Below, piece after piece: positions 5,708-7,222 of a DNA stretch of 7,222 bases. The position numbers and the translations under genes are program-made. Origin of the DNA: JBBSEZ01 sp038239195 (lineage in GTDB: Bacteria > Planctomycetota > Planctomycetia > Gemmatales > Gemmataceae); assembly GCA_038239195.1 (NCBI GenBank), contig JBBSEZ010000492.1, forward strand, positions 1-7,222, in the 5' to 3' direction. Within the stretch, counting starts at the first letter, position 1. Every line of letters starts with the position of its first letter. The notes under the pieces were generated by a model. That model did no database searches. It saw only the letters and a program-made list of their open reading frames with translations, and was not told the DNA's origin.

Positions 5708-6823
5708 TTAGAAATTCGGGGCATTCACCTCGCCGCTGGACTTCGTGACCAGCGCTGCCAGTGCCACGATGTTGATCGATTCCGAGACGTACCGAACCGA
5801 GCCGTCGGCGAAGCCGATGTTGGCCCCGCCGGTGTGGAAGCTGTAAATGTCGCCCTGGAGGTTGTTGCAGTTCATCACGCAGGGCCCTGTTCCGAAGTTC
5901 GTCGTCCCGGTCGCGTCGGTCCCGGTCACGGTCAGCCGGTTGTCCGAGTCGGCCCAGATCGGGCCGGTGATCTTGGTGGCGTCGTAGGGAGCGCTCTTTT
6001 TGCCGGTGTAATACTGCAAGGTCCGGCCGCCGGCCTCGGAATATAGCGTGGTGTTGCTCGTGCCGTCGGTGATCTGCAAGATGGGGGTGGTCCCGTTCTG
6101 GTGCATGGCGCCGGCGCTCGGGGCAACGCCCCCGTAGACCGCGACCAGGAGCGGGTTGGCCGCCGCGATCGGGTTGCCAAAACTGTCCTTGACGATCTTC
6201 ACCTGAGCCAGCGGGGCGTAGTCCGACGACCACCCGGTCGAGGAGGTGTTTTTGGCGGGGTACACCTTCGTTCCGTAGATGTTGGTCCCCGACCCCACCG
6301 CGTTCGGCGGGGCAAAGGCATCGTTGCCTGGCGCGATGTACGTCGTCGCATACGCCGGGGCCATCGTGTTCCCCGAGGGGCTGGACGGGCACTGGAAGGT
6401 GTTGATCTTGATGGCCAGGACGTTGGCGTTCTGCGGGTCGCTCCAGTCCAGGTTGAACGTATACAGCGGGGCGATGTTCCCCTGCTCGATGAAGGGCAGC
6501 AGCGGCACCAGCCCGCTACCCCGCCCCTGCGTCCCGGCAGTGTTGCCAGGGGCCGCGACGGTCCCCTGCGCGTAGGGGATGAACGGCGCCTGGTTGTTGT
6601 TCTTGGTGATGGCGTTGTACGGCAGCGCGCCGTAGGTCGATTCGTAGTTCAGGGCGGCCAGCCCAAGCTGCTTGAGGTTATTGGTACACTTGATGCGCGC
6701 GGCGGCCTCACGCACCTTCTGGACGGCGGGCAGCAACAGGCCGACGAGCACGGCGATGATGGCGATCACCACCAGCAGCTCGATCAGCGTGAACGCCGGG
6801 CGACTCGGGACGCGCTTGTGCAA
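5708..6823 (-). CDS. DUF1559 prepilin-like surface/secreted protein
   Basis: 371 aa. The N-terminus is a type IV pilin-like signal: a short basic leader, then FTLIELLVVIAIIAVLVGLLL (11-31) with Glu at position 5 of the mature form (E15). Prepilin peptidase would cut after Ala10, where Gly is more usual. Next come AVQKVREAAARIKC (33-46) and NNLKQLGLAALNY (48-60), typical of the planctomycete DUF1559 family. The segment ITDGTSNTTLYSEAGGR (251-267) and the H-X9-DG motif (H330, D340-G341) complete the family pattern. C145, C315 and C319 may form disulfides. The start is TTG at 6823, supported by AAGGAG 7 nt upstream, and no ATG lies nearby in frame. The family is greatly expanded in planctomycetes, with a likely role as a pseudopilin or envelope component, but individual functions are mostly unknown. 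It stands alone here and is separated from mqnA by a terminator. Confidence 0.95.
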   Translation of the reverse strand: MHKRVPSRPAFTLIELLVVIAIIAVLVGLLLPAVQKVREAAARIKCTNNLKQLGLAALNYESTYGALPYNAITKNNNQAPFIPYAQGTVAAPGNTAGTQGRGSGLVPLLPFIEQGNIAPLYTFNLDWSDPQNANVLAIKINTFQCPSSPSGNTMAPAYATTYIAPGNDAFAPPNAVGSGTNIYGTKVYPAKNTSSTGWSSDYAPLAQVKIVKDSFGNPIAAANPLLVAVYGGVAPSAGAMHQNGTTPILQITDGTSNTTLYSEAGGRTLQYYTGKKSAPYDATKITGPIWADSDNRLTVTGTDATGTTNFGTGPCVMNCNNLQGDIYSFHTGGANIGFADGSVRYVSESINIVALAALVTKSSGEVNAPNF

Positions 6824-6830
6824 GTCAATT

Positions 6831-6836
6831 CTCCTT
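6831..6836 (-). promoter_or_regulatory. Shine-Dalgarno AAGGAG fixing the TTG start of DUF1559 gene
   Basis: AAGGAG on the minus strand is followed by 7 nt and then TTG at 6823-6821. This is a near-ideal site and is the main evidence for the non-ATG start. Confidence 0.75.
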
Positions 6837-6942
6837 TGGGTTCAGGTGCGGAAGAAAGAAGCGCGGGCGCGGGCCGAGGACGACCTCCGACCTCGAGCCC
6901 AAACAGCGCTCTTTCTGCGAACGAGGGAGGGCATGAGCCCAC

Positions 6943-6970
6943 ACCTTACCCGCCGGGCGCAGCATCGCAA
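6943..6970 (-). promoter_or_regulatory. Weak candidate promoter of DUF1559 gene
   Basis: Minus strand TTGCGA (6970-6965), a 16-bp spacer and TAAGGT (6948-6943). The match to sigma-70 hexamers is partial. It would give a leader of about 110 nt, in which AGAAAGAAGCGC (6853-6864) can pair with GCGCTCTTTCT (6906-6916) with one bulge. Shown only because nothing better is visible in this gap. Confidence 0.2.
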
Positions 6971-7030
6971 CGCGCGCTTGGGTTTTTCAACAAACCTCCT
7001 CGCCGCCATCATTTCGCCTTCGCCGTTCGC

Positions 7031-7102
7031 TCACAAAAGGGGCCTGGCGAGGCCCGGAACGGCCAAGTTGTCGAACGAGACGGTGAAACGCGGGGCGGCC
7101 CG
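7031..7102 (-). CDS. Possible C-terminal end of an unknown protein, cut by poly-G contig end
   Basis: Minus-strand frame ending in TGA at 7033-7031, readable for about 23 residues (APRFTVSFDNLAVPGLARPL at its core). Almost every codon ends in G or C, unlike the overlapping longer frame 7208-6987, which has many A/T third positions. The FTVSFDNLAV segment looks like the last beta strands of a lectin-like or carbohydrate-binding fold, but it is too short to assign. Upstream the sequence becomes homopolymer, so the rest is lost. It would lie 207 bp upstream of the DUF1559 start. Confidence 0.3.
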   Translation of the reverse strand, partial: RAAPRFTVSFDNLAVPGLARPLL

Positions 7103-7222
7103 GGGGGCGGGGGGGGGGGGGGGGGGGAGGGGGGGTTCTCACGCGGGGATGTGGGGGGGGTGGGGGGGGGGGCCGCCCCGGCCCCCCCCCCCCCGGGGGG
7201 GGTGCCAACAGGGGGGGGGGGG
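7102..7222. other. Homopolymer-rich contig end, probable sequencing/assembly artefact
   Basis: The stretch holds runs of G19 (7109-7127), G7 (7129-7135), G8 (7153-7160), G11 (7162-7172), C13 directly joined to G8 (7182-7202) and G12 (7211-7222). A C-run fused to a G-run looks like poly-G reads joined to their reverse complement. No such bias occurs elsewhere in the window. Nothing should be annotated as coding here. Confidence 0.8.

Noticed and set aside
6987..7208. 73-aa Pro/Gly-rich frame on the minus strand
   Set aside because: Most of it is translated homopolymer from the artefactual end, and its non-homopolymer part has poor third-position GC.
7102..7222. G-quadruplex or telomere-like element
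   Set aside because: Irregular pure G runs plus a fused C run at a contig end fit sequencing artefact better than a biological motif.
1..7222. tRNA, rRNA, insertion sequence or attachment site
   Set aside because: No cloverleaf, conserved rRNA segment, transposase or integrase-like protein was seen on either strand.

Overview
This 7.2 kb, very GC-rich window looks like a complete draft or metagenomic contig from a planctomycete, probably of the Gemmata type. The assignment is inferred from a DUF1559 prepilin-like protein with the H-X9-DG motif, a DUF1559/HTTM/NatA gene repertoire, futalosine-pathway menaquinone genes and hairpin-rich intergenic repeats. Both ends look like assembly break points: the left end lies inside a perfect coding tandem repeat, and the right end dissolves into poly-G/poly-C runs that are probably sequencing artefact.

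Layout: at 3-221 (+) is the 3' end of a gene for a Phe-Gly-Gly-Gln repeat protein. A convergent intergenic region (222-671) follows, with a strong bidirectional-type hairpin, an 8-bp tandem repeat and a REP-like inverted repeat. Four genes then read leftwards on the minus strand from one upstream region near 5415-5480: mqnA (5415-4597), mqnC (4586-3468), a NatA-type ABC ATPase (3385-2657) and a three-part membrane protein with an HTTM domain, a DCC-like domain and a planctomycete C-terminal domain (2567-672). Gaps are 10, 82 and 89 bp, so one operon is plausible but unproven. Upstream lie a probable intrinsic terminator, two REP-like units and a separate minus-strand DUF1559 gene (6823-5708) with a TTG start. 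A short stretch at 7102-7031 may be the C-terminus of another gene lost in the poly-G end.

How the genes may work together: MqnA and MqnC make intermediates of menaquinone (vitamin K2). HTTM is the membrane domain family that includes vitamin K-dependent gamma-glutamyl carboxylase. The HTTM protein here has a Lys in a Lys-x-Asp-x-x-Trp context that resembles, from memory, the catalytic Lys218 region of the human carboxylase, and it carries a thioredoxin-like DCC domain with one Cys of the CxxC pair missing. A menaquinone-using HTTM enzyme encoded with menaquinone synthesis genes is the most interesting hypothesis here. It is inference and needs genomic-neighbourhood and structural tests.
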